A stretch of 64,000 nt of DNA from Trema orientale (lineage: Eukaryota; Streptophyta; Magnoliopsida; Rosales; Cannabaceae). Below the pieces are notes generated by a model. The model searched no databases. It was given only the letters and a program-made list of their open reading frames with translations, and was not told the DNA's origin. This document shows, piece after piece, positions 1 to 10,420 of the stretch (within the stretch, counting starts at the first letter, position 1; each line of letters opens with the position of its first letter). The position numbers were made by a program, and so were the translations under genes. The stretch is from the NCBI GenBank assembly GCA_002914845.1, contig JXTC01000182.1:249654-313653 (forward strand). Direction: 5' to 3'.

Positions 1-89
1 TACCAATTATGCACAAATTCAAATAAAAAAATGTCATTTTATTAATTCAGCAAATACCCAAAATATACATGCTTTTAGGGCATAAACCC

Positions 90-1100
90 TAACAAGTAGA
101 ACTTAAGAGAGTGTTCTAGGAAGCAGCTCGCACTGCTAACTTTGAAATATTTGAAAAGGTAATAGAAAAAATTAAGAAGACTGATCGAGAAGCATTTATA
201 TGGCTAGATGCAATTGAGCCTGAACACTGGAGTATGTGTCGATTTGATTAGTATCAAAGTGGAGCAGTTGACAAACAACATCACTGCGTCATTTAACAAT
301 TGGGTAGATGAATTGAGGTTTATGCCTCTAATTGCACTGCTAGATGGTATAAGGATTCGTCACACTGACCAAATGTACACAAAGAAAATAACAGCTGATC
401 GTTGGAATGGAAAACTAACCTCAAATGTGCAGAACAGGATTAACATTCTTCTAAAGAAGGCTAGAGGTGCCAGAGTAATCCAATGTGGCAAATATGAGTT
501 CCAAGTAGACTCCTCCACTGAAACATGTGTTGTCAAACTTGATGAGGGAACTTGTATTTGTGGTTAGTGGCAAGTGCGTGGAATACCATGTGTATATGTC
601 ATGGCATGTATAAACACAATAAGAGCAGATACTACAGGCTATTGCTCTCCTTATTTCACAACTGAGGCCCAGAGGAGGTGTTATGAAGGGGTTATTCATC
701 CTATTAAAGATTAGTCCATGGGGCCCATTATGTAAAATATGCTCCTCCAGCCTCCTAAATTTAGCGAACAGCCTGGTAGACCAAAGAAACACTGAAGGAG
801 GGTTGAAGGCGAAAAACGACCTTGCACTGGTATTAATACAAGTAAAAGGTGCCAAAATTGTCTTCAACTTGGCCATAATAAGAGGAGTTGCAAAGCAACA
901 ACTGCAAGGCCCCTAAAGTTCAACACTAGGGATCGTGGCAAGGGTCCATCATCATCAAGATCTGCTAAAACACAAGGGACTTCTACTGAAGCTTTTGGGA
1001 CTTTTACAACTTAAGCAAGGGGTCATAATGCAAGAGGCAGAGGCCGTGGAAAATGTGGGGGATCTTCTAGTGAAGACCGGGTACATTATAGTGTATTATT
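90..1100 (+). pseudogene. MULE transposase, 3' part, decayed
   Basis: This is the C-terminal third of a Mutator-like (MULE) transposase, the nuclear enzyme that cuts and re-inserts MULE DNA transposons. Translated pieces show the usual order: a helical stretch (FEIFEKVIEKIKKTDREAF), the block NNITASFNNWVDELRFMPL, a SWIM zinc-finger region (EGTCICG, then WQVRGIPC) and a basic Gly/Arg-rich tail (PGRPKK, RGRGRGKCGG). The SWIM histidine, normally in a PCxHA context, reads Tyr here (PCVYV), and TAG replaces a codon inside the finger. There are at least three frame changes, so it is dead. The catalytic DDE core would lie upstream, outside the window. The part from about 580 onward recurs inverted at the far right, where the SWIM His is kept. 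The family call is firm; the exact start cannot be seen. Confidence 0.8.
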
Positions 1101-1159
1101 CTCTTAACTATTTGATTAATTTCATCGACTTCTATATAACTATTTATACAGGGTAAAAT

Positions 1160-2290
1160 GGACAGGGAGAAAGACTTGATTAGCCCAAATCACCAGCCTT
1201 TTGTCCTGCCAAATGACTTATTCTCAAGTCAATTCACATAAAGGAACAACTAATCAAATTCGAGTTCTTAGGTAAACAAACTTAAATTATACAATGGCCA
1301 TAACAATATTGCTAACTAGTAAAATAAATGAAACTCTAACTTATATATTTTCTTTTTCTTTTAACAGAGACAGTTTATAAGTAACTTGTGGGATATAAAC
1401 CATGTGATTAATTGTTGGATTATTTTTTCAGTATATGTTTTAGGACAGCTGAGTAATGACGACCTACTTTATTGCTTTTTCTTTTTTGGTCTATAAATGG
1501 ATTACATCAAAGGGATCTTCATTGCACAGGGTATACAAGTTCGGTCAACCTTGTTTAAGTGTATCCAAGTCTTTTAGGTTCTAAAGAGTGGCAAGTATTA
1601 TGTCAGTATGTGCATATATTTAATCTGACTATGAAGTCATACTTCATATCTAAACTTTTATCATTCAATACATGCTCGTTGTTATCAGTTTGATCAAAAT
1701 CCATTTCTGATTAGTGATTGTATTCATTATCACAAACAATATAAATACTAGCATCAATAAGTCAAATTACAGTACAAATAAAAGTTACTGTTATAAACAC
1801 GAGTAACATTAAAATGGCCAACATCTTCAGATTTCCATTACATAGAGCTTTAAAATGGATAAGTCATTCCTACAAGTATATTTCAGCATCATCAAACCCA
1901 AGTGGGGTTACTTCACGAGTATTCCAGTTTTGGGGGAAACAAAAAACATTACAACCAACTACATAACTTTTGCAATAATGAAATATAATTCATTTTTAGT
2001 TGATTCAGGAATATTGACCTCAACTTTTCTTTCCAAATTTACATTTTTTATTTTGAAATACAAGCCTACCATTTATATAGAGACTACTGTATAAAACCAT
2101 TCTATTCCTTCAAATTTGAAAAACATAGCCCGTTCACATTATGAAAAAAAAAATAGATTAAAAGAATATATATACAACAACCAAATTACGCAGTAACAAT
2201 AATTAAGTTTATGATTAGTATTGTAGGCATAAAATTCCACAACAATTACAAGCCAAGTATGAAAAGCAAATAAATTATAAAAATAAAAAT
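1160..2290. other. Non-coding MULE 3' flank
   Basis: An AT-rich stretch with only short, unconvincing reading frames, present also in inverted form near 61690-62830. I see no terminal inverted repeat that would mark the MULE end, and no promoter or RNA gene. The boundary between MULE-side sequence and the caulimovirid probably lies in or just after this stretch. Confidence 0.5.
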
Positions 2291-2555
2291 TGTATTTTCA
2301 TTTTAAACAAAATTAAAATAATAATCGTAATTTACTTTTACAAAATAAAAGTAAAATAAAAGGCAATGAAATTTAGATACCCACATTAACGGCATCCAGA
2401 AAATACTCAAAGCCTCACTCCACTCACAGGAAAATAAATGAAGATGAAGAAAAGTTAAATAAGAAATGGAGATGCATCTATAGCCCAAAAAAACTCGTTC
2501 TGTCGTTCCTTTCGCACCGAGAGAAGAATTTTTGATCCTAAACCCCAAGTATCAA

Positions 2556-2564
2556 CCTTTTATA
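2556..2564 (-). promoter_or_regulatory. Candidate TATA box of the endogenous caulimovirid
   Basis: On the minus strand TATAAAAGG follows a purine-rich stretch and lies about 380 bases beyond the tandem repeats. Its place, after the last viral coding region, is where caulimovirids keep the promoter for the genome-length RNA. Inference from position and sequence only. Confidence 0.4.
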
Positions 2565-2945
2565 CAAACTTCTTTTCTTCCTCAAGACAATACTTTCTTC
2601 TCCTCACCCGTGAAATGTTAGCCTAAGTAGTATATTATAAGCTCTTTCAGCCAATGTTTCTCTAATAGCCCACCTTGGCTTTGACGAGATAGTTGGCTCT
2701 TCCAGAACTTAATATATACTACTTGAGCCTTCCTAACACAAATGGATACTAGTATTTGATGAGCTTTTGGAATATTTCTTTGAATTGGGTAATTTCTCTA
2801 CTAACTAATAAGAGGTCTTAGAGAATAGATTTAGAAACAAGGCATATTTTTTAGAACTCACAAATTTTTTTATTATCTGATTCACTCTGCCTTCTTCTGA
2901 GAGAAGAAGGGAGATTTATACAACTCAAAAGAGCTTCCTCCCATC

Positions 2946-3130
2946 GGAGAAAGAATCTCCTTTTACAAAAGCAAAAGACAACACTGACTAAAGGAGAGGG
3001 AATCTCCTTTTAAAAAAGCTAAAGACAAACACTGATTAAAGGAGAGAGAATCTCCTTTTACAAAAGCTAAAGACAAACACTGATTAAAGGAGAGGGAATC
3101 TCCTTTTTACAAAAGCTAAAGACAAAACCG
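2946..3130 (-). repeat. 48-bp tandem repeats with internal hairpins
   Basis: Four head-to-tail copies of a unit of about 48 bp lie just beyond the 3' end of the caulimovirid coding region. Each unit holds the inverted repeat AAAGGAGA-N5-TCTCCTTT, then ACAAAAGCTAAAGACA and CACTGATTAAA. They are upstream, in the minus orientation, of a TATA box near 2560. In other caulimovirids this intergenic region holds the enhancer and promoter of the genome-length RNA, so an enhancer role is inferred. The right inverted arm (60919-61045) has about three copies, so copy number differs between the arms. Confidence 0.75.
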
Positions 3131-3151
3131 AGCCGATGCTAGGACGAGTAT

Positions 3152-3523
3152 CTACCATCCGAAAATCGGCTCATGGCTGCGACTGGAGTTCATGATGTCT
3201 TTGTCATTGTCTGACGAGTCACATGGTTGTGGCCATGGATTTATATGGTTAAGAATCATCTCATCTTCGAGGGATGAGTTGTGAGGTTCTTTCTGGGAGT
3301 CACGTCCAGATTGTACACGTTGCCACGTTGTGGTTCTGATGAGTTCTTGATTAATCTGAGACATCGACAAAGGAGACTGGTCATATGGATCCTGGGAATC
3401 CTGAAATACTGAGGCTTGGTAATTGACAGCATCAGTATTGTCTGCAGCAGATTGATTTTCTTCTGGTGGCATCCAAGGCCCATTATTATTGTGGGTAAGG
3501 AAGTGCTTCATGTCCTTACCCAT
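3152..3523 (-). pseudogene. Acidic Ser/Asn/Gln-rich last reading frame of the caulimovirid
   Basis: A 123-codon frame is the last one before the intergenic repeats. It is hydrophilic and acidic (QDSQDPYDQSPLSMS, CDSSDNDKDIMNSS) with no recognised domain. It may be the tail of the preceding region or a small separate ORF; the sequence alone does not decide. Confidence 0.4.
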
Positions 3524-3651
3524 CTGAGCTGTATAGGCTGGCGAATATTTTTCCTATGGTGCGTCATCCTCTGGTTTTGGTCATATCTCATCTGGAATTA
3601 TTCTTTTTTTTAGGAATAATATCTTCTGAAGCTTTCGATACTCTGGGTTTC

Positions 3652-4315
3652 CTATGGTGACCATTGATGTTCACTGGATCCGTAGACTTCAGCATTGGTG
3701 GTGTAGGAGACGATAGTATTTCCTTCCTTTGTGAATGAGAGATTCAGGAAGAGTATCGTCCAACAGTCGAATATGTGAATGGAGATGTCTCCAGGGAACT
3801 TCGATGCATCTACTAATGTGGTTGGCCTTTTCCCTTTGACTTTATTCCACTCATCTGTCAGGATCTGGTTCCTGTCAGAGAGAGTATAGAACCAACACAA
3901 TAGATCTATTTGGACTTGATAAATCGGATGGAATTCTTCTTTCTCTTGGTAGCTGCGGATTGTTATTCTTATTTGATTGGTTTGGATTTCTATAGCAATT
4001 GTGTAAGAACTTGCCAAATACCAAAAGAAATTGGCCAATTGTTTGGGCATGAAAAAGGTATCCTTGAATGGTAGTAGTTTTGAAAATAGGTAAACAGGAT
4101 GGATGCCTAAATCTTTTGTCATTGGTGGTCCGATGTTTTGGATGAGCGAGGATTGAAGGGCTAGAGCTCTTTGGACAGCCTTTTCTTGTGGTAGTTGGCT
4201 CTTGATAACTTTCTAGGCATCTTTCAGGAAAGATGGTGGGAAAAGGGAGGCTTGAGAGGAGGATGCCATGGTGTATATTTGTGGTCAAACTGGGATGGCT
4301 TTGATGGTTCTGCAA
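3652..4315 (-). pseudogene. Extra C-terminal region of the caulimovirid, unknown role
   Basis: About 220 codons of recognisably non-random sequence follow RNase H. Landmarks are KQLANFFWYLASSYTIAIE, YQVQIDLLCWFYTLSDR and HIFDCWTILFLNLSF, which are aromatic- and hydrophobic-rich, probably folded, and without a catalytic motif that I recognise. Its place is that of the extra region after RNase H in petuvirus-like polyproteins, or of a separate last ORF in other genera. I cannot assign a function. Part of the fossil. Confidence 0.5.
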
Positions 4316-4400
4316 TTAGTTTGGGTAGGACTGTTTATACCGTCTTGAGGTGGTATTGACAAGAAGTCTGGGATGACATTATTTTTGCCTTTGATATGCT

Positions 4401-4673
4401 TCACTTCAAAGGAATACTGGAAAACCACATGGCTAGCCGGAGAAGCTGGGCGTTAACAGGCTTATTCTGTTTGAAAGTCATCATTCCTTGGAAAGATGAG
4501 AAGTCTGTTTCCACTAGGAAGTAATGTCCAATTAAGTGGAATTCGAACTTTGTTATTCCTATCTTTACAGCTAGTAGTTCTTTGAACGTAGAGTGGTAGT
4601 GGATTTGAGAATCTTTAAAGCTGCCACTTTTGTATCCACATACCCTTCTTTTTCCTTCTTTATCTTCTTCCAA
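4401..4673 (-). pseudogene. Caulimovirid RNase H region fossil
   Basis: The stretch CGYKSGSFKDSQIHYHST, KELLAVKIGITKFEFHL, YFLVETDFSSFQGM and NAQLLRLAMWFSS matches the RNase H domain of caulimovirids, which removes the RNA template and primers. It follows the polymerase directly. Confidence 0.75.
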
Positions 4674-4793
4674 TAAAACTGCACCCTAATGTCGGTTACT
4701 TGCATTTGTCTGGAGTACCCTTTTTCCATCAGAGGGAATCTGGAGTGGTATTAATGTCTGCATATCCTTTTTCAGTTTTTTGACCGCTTCAGT

Positions 4794-5237
4794 CTATTGT
4801 AGGGTCCATTGTTGGGCTCCTTTTTTGAGCATAGTAGTTAGAGGATTGGTGAGTTTTGAGAGGTGAGGCACAAAGTCTCTCAAATAATTGACTATGCTAA
4901 GGAATTGTTGTATTTGGACCTTCGTAAGATCATGATCTGGGAACTTTAGAAGTTCTTGGGCTATGTGGGGCTGAGCTTCAAATTGCTCATCGTATAACTT
5001 CATACCCAAGAATCTTATGTTGGGCCGTGCTATGACCATCTTTTTCTCCGAGAGCATTATTCTACTTTTTTCTGTGATTTCTGTGAATTGGGCCAAGAGG
5101 TTACAATGAGCCTTTTCATTGGGAGAGAACAAGAGAATGTCGTTAATGTATATGAGGGCTTGGTTTAGAATTGGGCCATAAATGGTGATCATGGCCTTTT
5201 GGAACAGTGACGGAGCTGTTTTAAGCCCAAATGGCAT
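4794..5237 (-). pseudogene. Caulimovirid reverse transcriptase, central and C-terminal part
   Basis: Continues the polymerase: MPFGLKTAPSLFQKAM, then the catalytic-loop region (ALIYINDILLFSPN), then the thumb (IRFLGMKLYDEQFEAQPHIA) and the connection (VQIQQFLSIVNYLRDFVP). In living relatives this copies genome-length RNA into DNA in the cytoplasm. Part of the fossil. Confidence 0.8.
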
Positions 5238-5243
5238 GACAGT

Positions 5244-6137
5244 CTATTGGTAGTGTTGGTTTGGGATACAAAAGACTATTTTGGGTCTTTCTTCTGGTTT
5301 GATGCCCAATTGCCAAAAACCGGCTTTTAAGTCAAACTTTGAAAATATTTTTTCCCGGGAAATACTGGAAAACAACAAGTTTTTATTTGAAAGAGGGAAT
5401 TTATCATTAGCTAAAAAATGATCTAAGGGCTGATAATTAATTGCCAGTCTTTGTTTTCCTCCTGCCTGCTCTGCTCTTTTGTTGACATAGAATGTGTGAC
5501 ACGCCCATGCAGAGTTGGTATCTTCAATGAGTCCTTGTAGTCTGAGTTCTTCGCATTCTTGTAGGGCCATTTGCTGGTACTCTGGATTCATTCCTGGATG
5601 GTTGGCTTTCGTTGGGTTAATATTCTCATTCTTTTTGAACGGCAGTGTGATGAAATATTTCTCATTTTTCCATAGAGGATGATCACATTTCAGCAGGAAC
5701 TTGGAATGAGATTCTGCACAGGAGTTGTCTCTGAGCCTCTGTTTGATGGCTAGGAGAGGATCATTAGTGATATAGAAGAAATTTGGGACTAGTTCCCAGG
5801 CTGAGAAATACTGTTTATAGGCTAGGCCTCCTTGAAGAATTCTCAGTCCTTTCTTCTTGGTGAAAATGTCGAACCCAATGATTAGATCTTTTTCTGGAAG
5901 TTTTGAACCAAGAACTCTATGTATTGCCGAACATCCTGGAAAGAATTGTAGCATTATTGGTTTGCTCACAAGATCTGTCGAAAAGACTTCCCCATTGGCA
6001 ACATGGAAGTATTGCTTCCTTTTCTTCCAATATTTTGGAGGGAGGATGTCTGGGTTCAAAATTGAGTAGCATGCTCCTGTGTCAACAAATGCTGCAACTT
6101 TAATTGGCTTTGAGTATTTTGAAGGAAGAACCTGCAT
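5244..6137 (-). pseudogene. Caulimovirid aspartic protease and N-terminal reverse transcriptase
   Basis: Residues about 12-27 (VAAFVDTGACYSIL) hold the DTG triad of a pepsin-like retroviral protease that would process the polyprotein. A linker leads to the fingers and palm of the reverse transcriptase: NPEYQQMALQECEELRLQG (thumb-side helix), WACHTFYVNKRAEQ, RLAINYQPLDHF and FSKFDLKAGFWQLGI. The Lys-X-Asp-Leu-Lys-Ala-Gly-Phe block is typical of Caulimoviridae rather than plant Ty3 elements, whose block reads [10 protein letters not shown]. Part of the fossil. Confidence 0.8.
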
Positions 6138-6357
6138 CTTCAGGGTTGGAGCTGGTTGTATAGTGTTGATAGCAGTGATCTGATATTACCCACCAATTTC
6201 TTCTTCTTGCTCTGACCAATCAGAGGAGTCTGAGGGAAGTTGGAGTGCACAAACTGTATCTGGACTGATTTCTTCATCTAATGAAAAGATTGATTCCATA
6301 TCATTGTCTGACAGAGAAATCCCTGTTGCATTTTCGATATCGGAAATCATCTTGGCC

Positions 6358-6420
6358 GTTTTTCCTTTCGGGCATTATTTTGCAAAATGACCATTTTGTC
6401 TACAGATGTGGCAACGATAT
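6358..6420 (-). pseudogene. CCHC zinc-knuckle of the caulimovirid capsid
   Basis: On the minus strand the residues CHICRQNGHFAK form the start of a CX2CX4HX4C knuckle, with the last Cys two residues on. This RNA-binding motif sits at the C-terminal end of the capsid region in all caulimovirids and just before the protease here. Confidence 0.7.
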
Positions 6421-6684
6421 GAAGTTTTTCCATCGTTTTTTCCTTCTGAGGAATCTCCAAGGCCTTCGGGACTTTTTCTTCCTATTGTGGGAAGATTTGG
6501 AAGATTCTTTTGAGTGCCTTTGCTTTCTGAACTTCTTTTAAATGCAAGAACATGTATTGTGGGCTGAACATTTCGTCAGAAGATCTTTCTGGCTACAAGC
6601 TTTATCTAGTTGCTTAGTCTACTTCATATATTCTTGGAGGAACTTATTTTGAGAGCACATTTTATCAAGCGCTCTAAGTACTAG

Positions 6685-7706
6685 CTAGTAAAGTTCTCCA
6701 AGTGTTGTGTTTTGCAGCATTTTTCCACTGGAAGATAAGAGCCTGAAAGTTTCTTCTCCAAGAGAATCTGGGATGGATGACAGGAAAGCCTGTTTAAGAC
6801 TTGGATCATCAAATCCTCCAATGAGATAGAACCGTTTGGTCATTTGTTGGAAGTGCTTTTCTAGATCTTTTCTTTGCATGGAGCAACAATTCATTTTGAA
6901 GAATTCTGCTCTCAATCGTTCTGTTATTTGGGACTCTTGCCCACAGAATTCTACGTAGAGGTGATTTAAGGCTCCTTCTATTGACGCGTCTTGTAGAAAC
7001 TGCAGTTGTCTATATTCTCTATGACTTTGCCACCAGTCATGCAAAATTCCTTTAAAACCAGAAGCAAAATTAAGAAGGATTTCTCCTCTATAGCTTCCAG
7101 AGTTTTGGGCTTCTAAAAGAAGCCAGGCTTTGAATTTTTGAAATGGCCTCTCTATCTGGTTGGTGGTAAGTCGTCGAGGGTGAACGTCTGGAATTTTTCT
7201 TTAGACGTTTTTGATACTTGTGGCTGGTTTGGTCCTGTATGATTGGAGTCTGTTTCTTCTTCCTGTTCTTCAATAATAGGCTCAGTCCTTGTTGTTCCCG
7301 ACGTTCCTGTTCCCTGGGTCATAAATTGTTATGGAAGTTCATCATTGTCGTCAGATGTCTCTGTAGTTATGGACCATTCTCCTTCTGATGAGTCTTCTAC
7401 TGGGTCTTCTCCAGAAAGCTCTTCGTGGAGCTTCATCTGGGATAGGCTCCGAAGATAATATTGCTGGATAGCTTTTGTTAATGGGTTCAGCGTGGAGGTG
7501 CTTTCTTGTATCATCAGTTGTTTTGGTGGATACTCATTTGGCTGATTAACTGATGACTCTGCTTCTTTTCGTTTCCCTTTGGACTTTGCCTTTTGTTTAG
7601 CTTCCTCTTCTTGATGAAGGATTCTTTGTAGGCATAAGATTTGGTCTTCTCCAGAAGACACTGTTACGGATAAAAGTTGGGAGGCTTTTGGTAATGTAGA
7701 AAACAT
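6685..7706 (-). pseudogene. Caulimovirid capsid (Gag-like) region fossil
   Basis: The upstream part is acidic and Ser/Glu-rich (SGEDPVEDSSEGEW), as is usual at the front of caulimovirid capsid precursors. The downstream part carries a Gag-like helical domain recognisable from YVEFCGQ, EFFKMNCCSMQRKDLEKHF and GGFDDPSLKQAFLSSIPD. A CCHC knuckle follows at about 6360-6420. The protein would form the virion shell. Broken; treated as a fossil. Confidence 0.7.
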
Positions 7707-7769
7707 CTATGGTGTTGCATCCATGTTCTGGTGTTGGCTGGTGTTTTGCTGGAACTGCCTTAATTGTTC

Positions 7770-8277
7770 TTATAAAGCAGTATACTGATTTTTAAGGCTC
7801 TTCATTTTCGCCTCCTTTGTTGAGAAGATCTGCTTTGGAACTGTCCCTTGTCGTATCAGGTTTATGAGCTCTTCATGGGTATTTTGGATTTTGGACTGTA
7901 GTCTGAGCAGTAAATCCTGCAGGTTCGAGCATCTCTGATCTAGTTGAGTAACCTTGCTTTCAACCTGGGTGACCTTTTGATTAAGTTTCTGTAAGATGAA
8001 ATTTTGGGCAATCATGTTTTTAGTTTGCCAGTTTAACACCGCCTCTGCTGGTGAGATTTTCTTCATAGTCCCATCCGGTTCCCTGATGGTCGGATTGAGA
8101 ACTTTTGGTTGATTTATTGTCGTTGAGAACTTTTGGTTGATTTATTGTCGTTCCTGTTTCATTACTAAAGCTTCCAAGGGGTGGAAAATCTTTATCGTAG
8201 GAAGACATCATCATGATTGACTGGGTCGGGGCACTTGGCTGCTTATATTTCTGTTCTTTTTTTATCCACTTTGCCAT
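7770..8277 (-). pseudogene. Caulimovirid coiled-coil linker fossil
   Basis: This region lies between the movement protein and capsid parts. It has a YDKDFPPLG motif, then SPAEAVLNWQTKN followed by about 60 residues with heptad-like hydrophobic spacing (LNQKVTQVESKVTQLDQRC), a likely coiled coil. Comparable coiled coils sit upstream of the capsid domain in several caulimovirids and are thought to mediate virion association; the role here is by analogy. A 62-base chip of this part reappears at 56222. Confidence 0.65.
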
Positions 8278-8365
8278 TTTCTTGTAGCAGGGCAGGATAT
8301 GTTGAGGACTTTGATCTACCTGATTTTGGTCATCCCATCCGCTAGGTGGTAGAGAAGGCTCATGT

Positions 8366-9628
8366 TTAATATTTTGAGGGGCAGGAGTATTTGACTATAT
8401 AGTAGAATTTTCCTGATGGCTGTCCTAGGAGGCCCACTTTCTTTGATCCTGCTTCATATTGTTCCATGAGTATGGTACCTGTCTTCTTTGTCTGGGGCTT
8501 GGCTTCTGGCACGTCATTTGCCGAACACATCTGGCAATTACAAATGTCCCAGTAGCAGTGTCCTTCTTTTGAGTTGAACGCATAACAGGGGTTTCCGTCT
8601 ATATCGAACAATTTGATTTCTGCTGCGGCAGGGATAACAGTAGACATCATATACTGTGTGGTGAAGTAGTCTAGCACCTCTTCTTTTTTGCTGAAGGTAA
8701 TCTCTATTTTCCCATCTTTCAGTGTTTTGAAAGTGGAATCTGACGACTGGATTTGTACTTGGGGTTGGTGTAGCTATTCATAACTTGTTATCCAAGATTC
8801 AGGGATTATCTTCTTGAGTTCTTCAATTGAGATCTGCCTTGGGATGTGTGTACAGCTTGGTACATGATGAGAGTTGACCGAGACAAGCAAGGCATTCGAC
8901 GTTGTTGGAAGGGCCAAGTCTAAGGCATGGTTTTGGACCCGATATACCATCTGATAATGAAGGGTGGCTACCATGGCTTGTGGGTCTTGTTCTACACCTA
9001 TTATTTGTAACTGGACTTTAAGGGCATCTGGCAATCTTTTGTCTTTCAATGACATACAGAAGTTTGGGTAAAATGTGACGATGTATGTGCCTGCATTGAG
9101 GGTTGTTTGGATGATACCTATACAAGCATGTTGATATTTCAACATTCTTATATCAAGAAGGGTGATTTTTGCACAGATAGAGAGACCTTTCTGACCATGG
9201 TAGGTTAACGCAAGGCGGATAGCTCCAAAATGGATATGGCTAAAACCTTGGTCTATCCACTGAGGTGGAAATTCTGGTGGAATTTGAAGGGTAACATAAA
9301 GTTCTTTGTTGGTAGCAGGAAGTTCACACTGATCAAACTTAGTGGACTGAATGTATTCTTTTGTGGAGCGAGGGGTAGGCTTAATTAGAGATTTTATGAA
9401 TTGGGTAAAGGAAGATGAAGGTTTTGTGAAAGCATGGTACGGATTAATAAGAGGAAGATTTTCTGAGGTGATCTTACTTTATTCTGATACATATTTAAGT
9501 TCGTATAGATATTCTAACTTGGAAGCAGAAGACTTTCGAAGCGAAGGGAAAGGAGATAGACTAAGTTGAGAAATAAGGTGGTTGGATGAGGACGAGGAGG
9601 TATCAGAAGGGATTTAAGGGTTGCTCAT
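8366..9628 (-). pseudogene. Caulimovirid movement protein (30K superfamily) fossil
   Basis: The first part of the viral polyprotein region. Its 30K-superfamily core is recognisable from HFGAIRLALTYHGQKG, YQHACIGIIQTTLNAG and FYPNFCMSLKD, followed by YQMVYRVQNHALDL. In living relatives the product forms tubules through plasmodesmata for cell-to-cell spread. A later Cys-rich stretch (CYWDICNCQMC) recalls the end of the same protein in petuvirus-like genomes. The first Met lies near 9628, where a Ser-rich N-terminus begins. Broken; treated as a fossil. Confidence 0.8.
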
Positions 9629-9640
9629 GATGATAAAGGT

Positions 9641-10020
9641 CTGAGACTCTTATTAGTAGCAGATAATTTTCCTGATACTTTAAGTGTTTATTTCTCTTTC
9701 CAAACCAAAAATTCAGATTAAAAACAAAAGATATAGGAGGAAGTAAGATGGAGAAGATGACTGTTTGGCAACTCTCATAACTAACTATAATAGTTTGTTA
9801 GTGTTGTTCGGGTAAGAGTTTAAGAAGGGTATTTTTGCCATTAAAGAACAAATTTTGTTCTAATTTTAACCAAAATAAACAAAAGGTGAAATTTGTATAT
9901 ATTTATAAATTTAAGGGGATAATTTTGTTATTTCTAGAAAACCAAGGAATGAATTTTGTCGAAATCTAAGGGGTATTTATGTTATTATCCCTTTTTTTTT
10001 TATTTTTTTAGTTATTTTTT
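9641..10020. other. Spacer between caulimovirid and CACTA element
   Basis: AT-rich, without a coding frame. The motif GGGGATAATTTTGTTAT and the related AGGGGTATTTATGTTAT occur some 60 bases apart as a loose direct repeat. No tRNA primer site of the usual caulimovirid kind is seen upstream of the movement protein. Confidence 0.4.
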
Positions 10021-10139
10021 ATTAAATTTAATTATTGACAAAAAAACATCATCGTTTGCCTAGTTCTTGAAATTTTTGAACCTTCGCCAATGATTTTGGT
10101 AACCTTTGCCAATGCATAAACCTGTTAACATACGTTTTC

Positions 10140-10420
10140 TAGGTTAAATGAGCATACTAGTTCATTTCTCCCTCATTTGGCCTCATTTGCCTTCCTTATT
10201 CTCTCTAGTATTCTCTCTCTTCATCTATCTGATTCTCCCCATCTCTTTTTGTGTCTCTGATTGTCTCTCTCTTCCTCTCGGCCCTTTGACTCTCTTTTCC
10301 TCTTAGCCTTTGCTGCTCTCCATCTATCTTCATCTCGGCCATGTCATTTTCTCTCTTCCTCTCGAATTTTGCTACTCTCTTACTCTCGACCCTTTCAAAT
10401 TTAGTTAAGTAATAAAAAAA
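10140..10420 (+). other. Pyrimidine-rich leader of the CACTA element
   Basis: Roughly 280 bases made largely of CT-rich words (TCTCTCTCTTCCTCTCG and variants) with recurring TCGGCC/TCGACC. This composition is common in plant 5' untranslated regions, and its place between the subterminal repeats and the transposase fits a promoter/leader. The following stretch to about 11000 is T-rich with no coding frame. Confidence 0.35.

Larger units (their letters stand above)
580..3125 (+). repeat. Left arm of a long inverted repeat
   Basis: About 2.5 kb starting inside the MULE SWIM finger and running through the MULE 3' flank into the caulimovirid promoter region recurs as the reverse complement at 60919-63427. 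By eye the arms are about 95-97% identical. The homology stops sharply at about 580 (right arm about 63427) and within the 48-bp repeats at about 3100 (right arm 60919). The arms sit about 58 kb apart. The repeat covers pieces of two unrelated elements, so it is not a transposon terminal inverted repeat but a duplicated, inverted genomic segment. Confidence 0.9.
2550..9640 (-). mobile_element. Endogenous caulimovirid (plant pararetrovirus) fossil
   Basis: A nearly genome-length copy of a Caulimoviridae member lies on the minus strand. In coding order it holds a 30K-type movement protein, a coiled-coil linker, a capsid region with a CCHC knuckle, an aspartic protease, reverse transcriptase, RNase H, an extra C-terminal region and a promoter-like intergenic region. 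A single-line polyprotein order with the movement protein first recalls Petuvirus or Florendovirus more than badnaviruses; that placement is inference. No LTRs flank it and no integrase is seen, as expected for the family. It is broken, with roughly ten breaks, and looks old. The viral/host boundaries are not sharply visible; the downstream end lies within the inverted-repeat arm. Confidence 0.85.

Noticed and set aside
451-876. 141-codon minus-strand frame
   Set aside because: It is the antisense shadow of the MULE transposase end; its twin at 63127-63351 is the same shadow.
2303-2548. 81-codon frame kept in both inverted arms (also 61440-61685)
   Set aside because: It starts with TTG, not ATG, and most of the base differences between the arms change the amino acid, so there is no sign of selection. 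It lies in the viral leader region and is probably non-coding.
10030-10140. Canonical CACTA terminal repeats at the left end
   Set aside because: I searched by eye for CACTACAA/CACTACT-like starts and found none; only subterminal words support the boundary.
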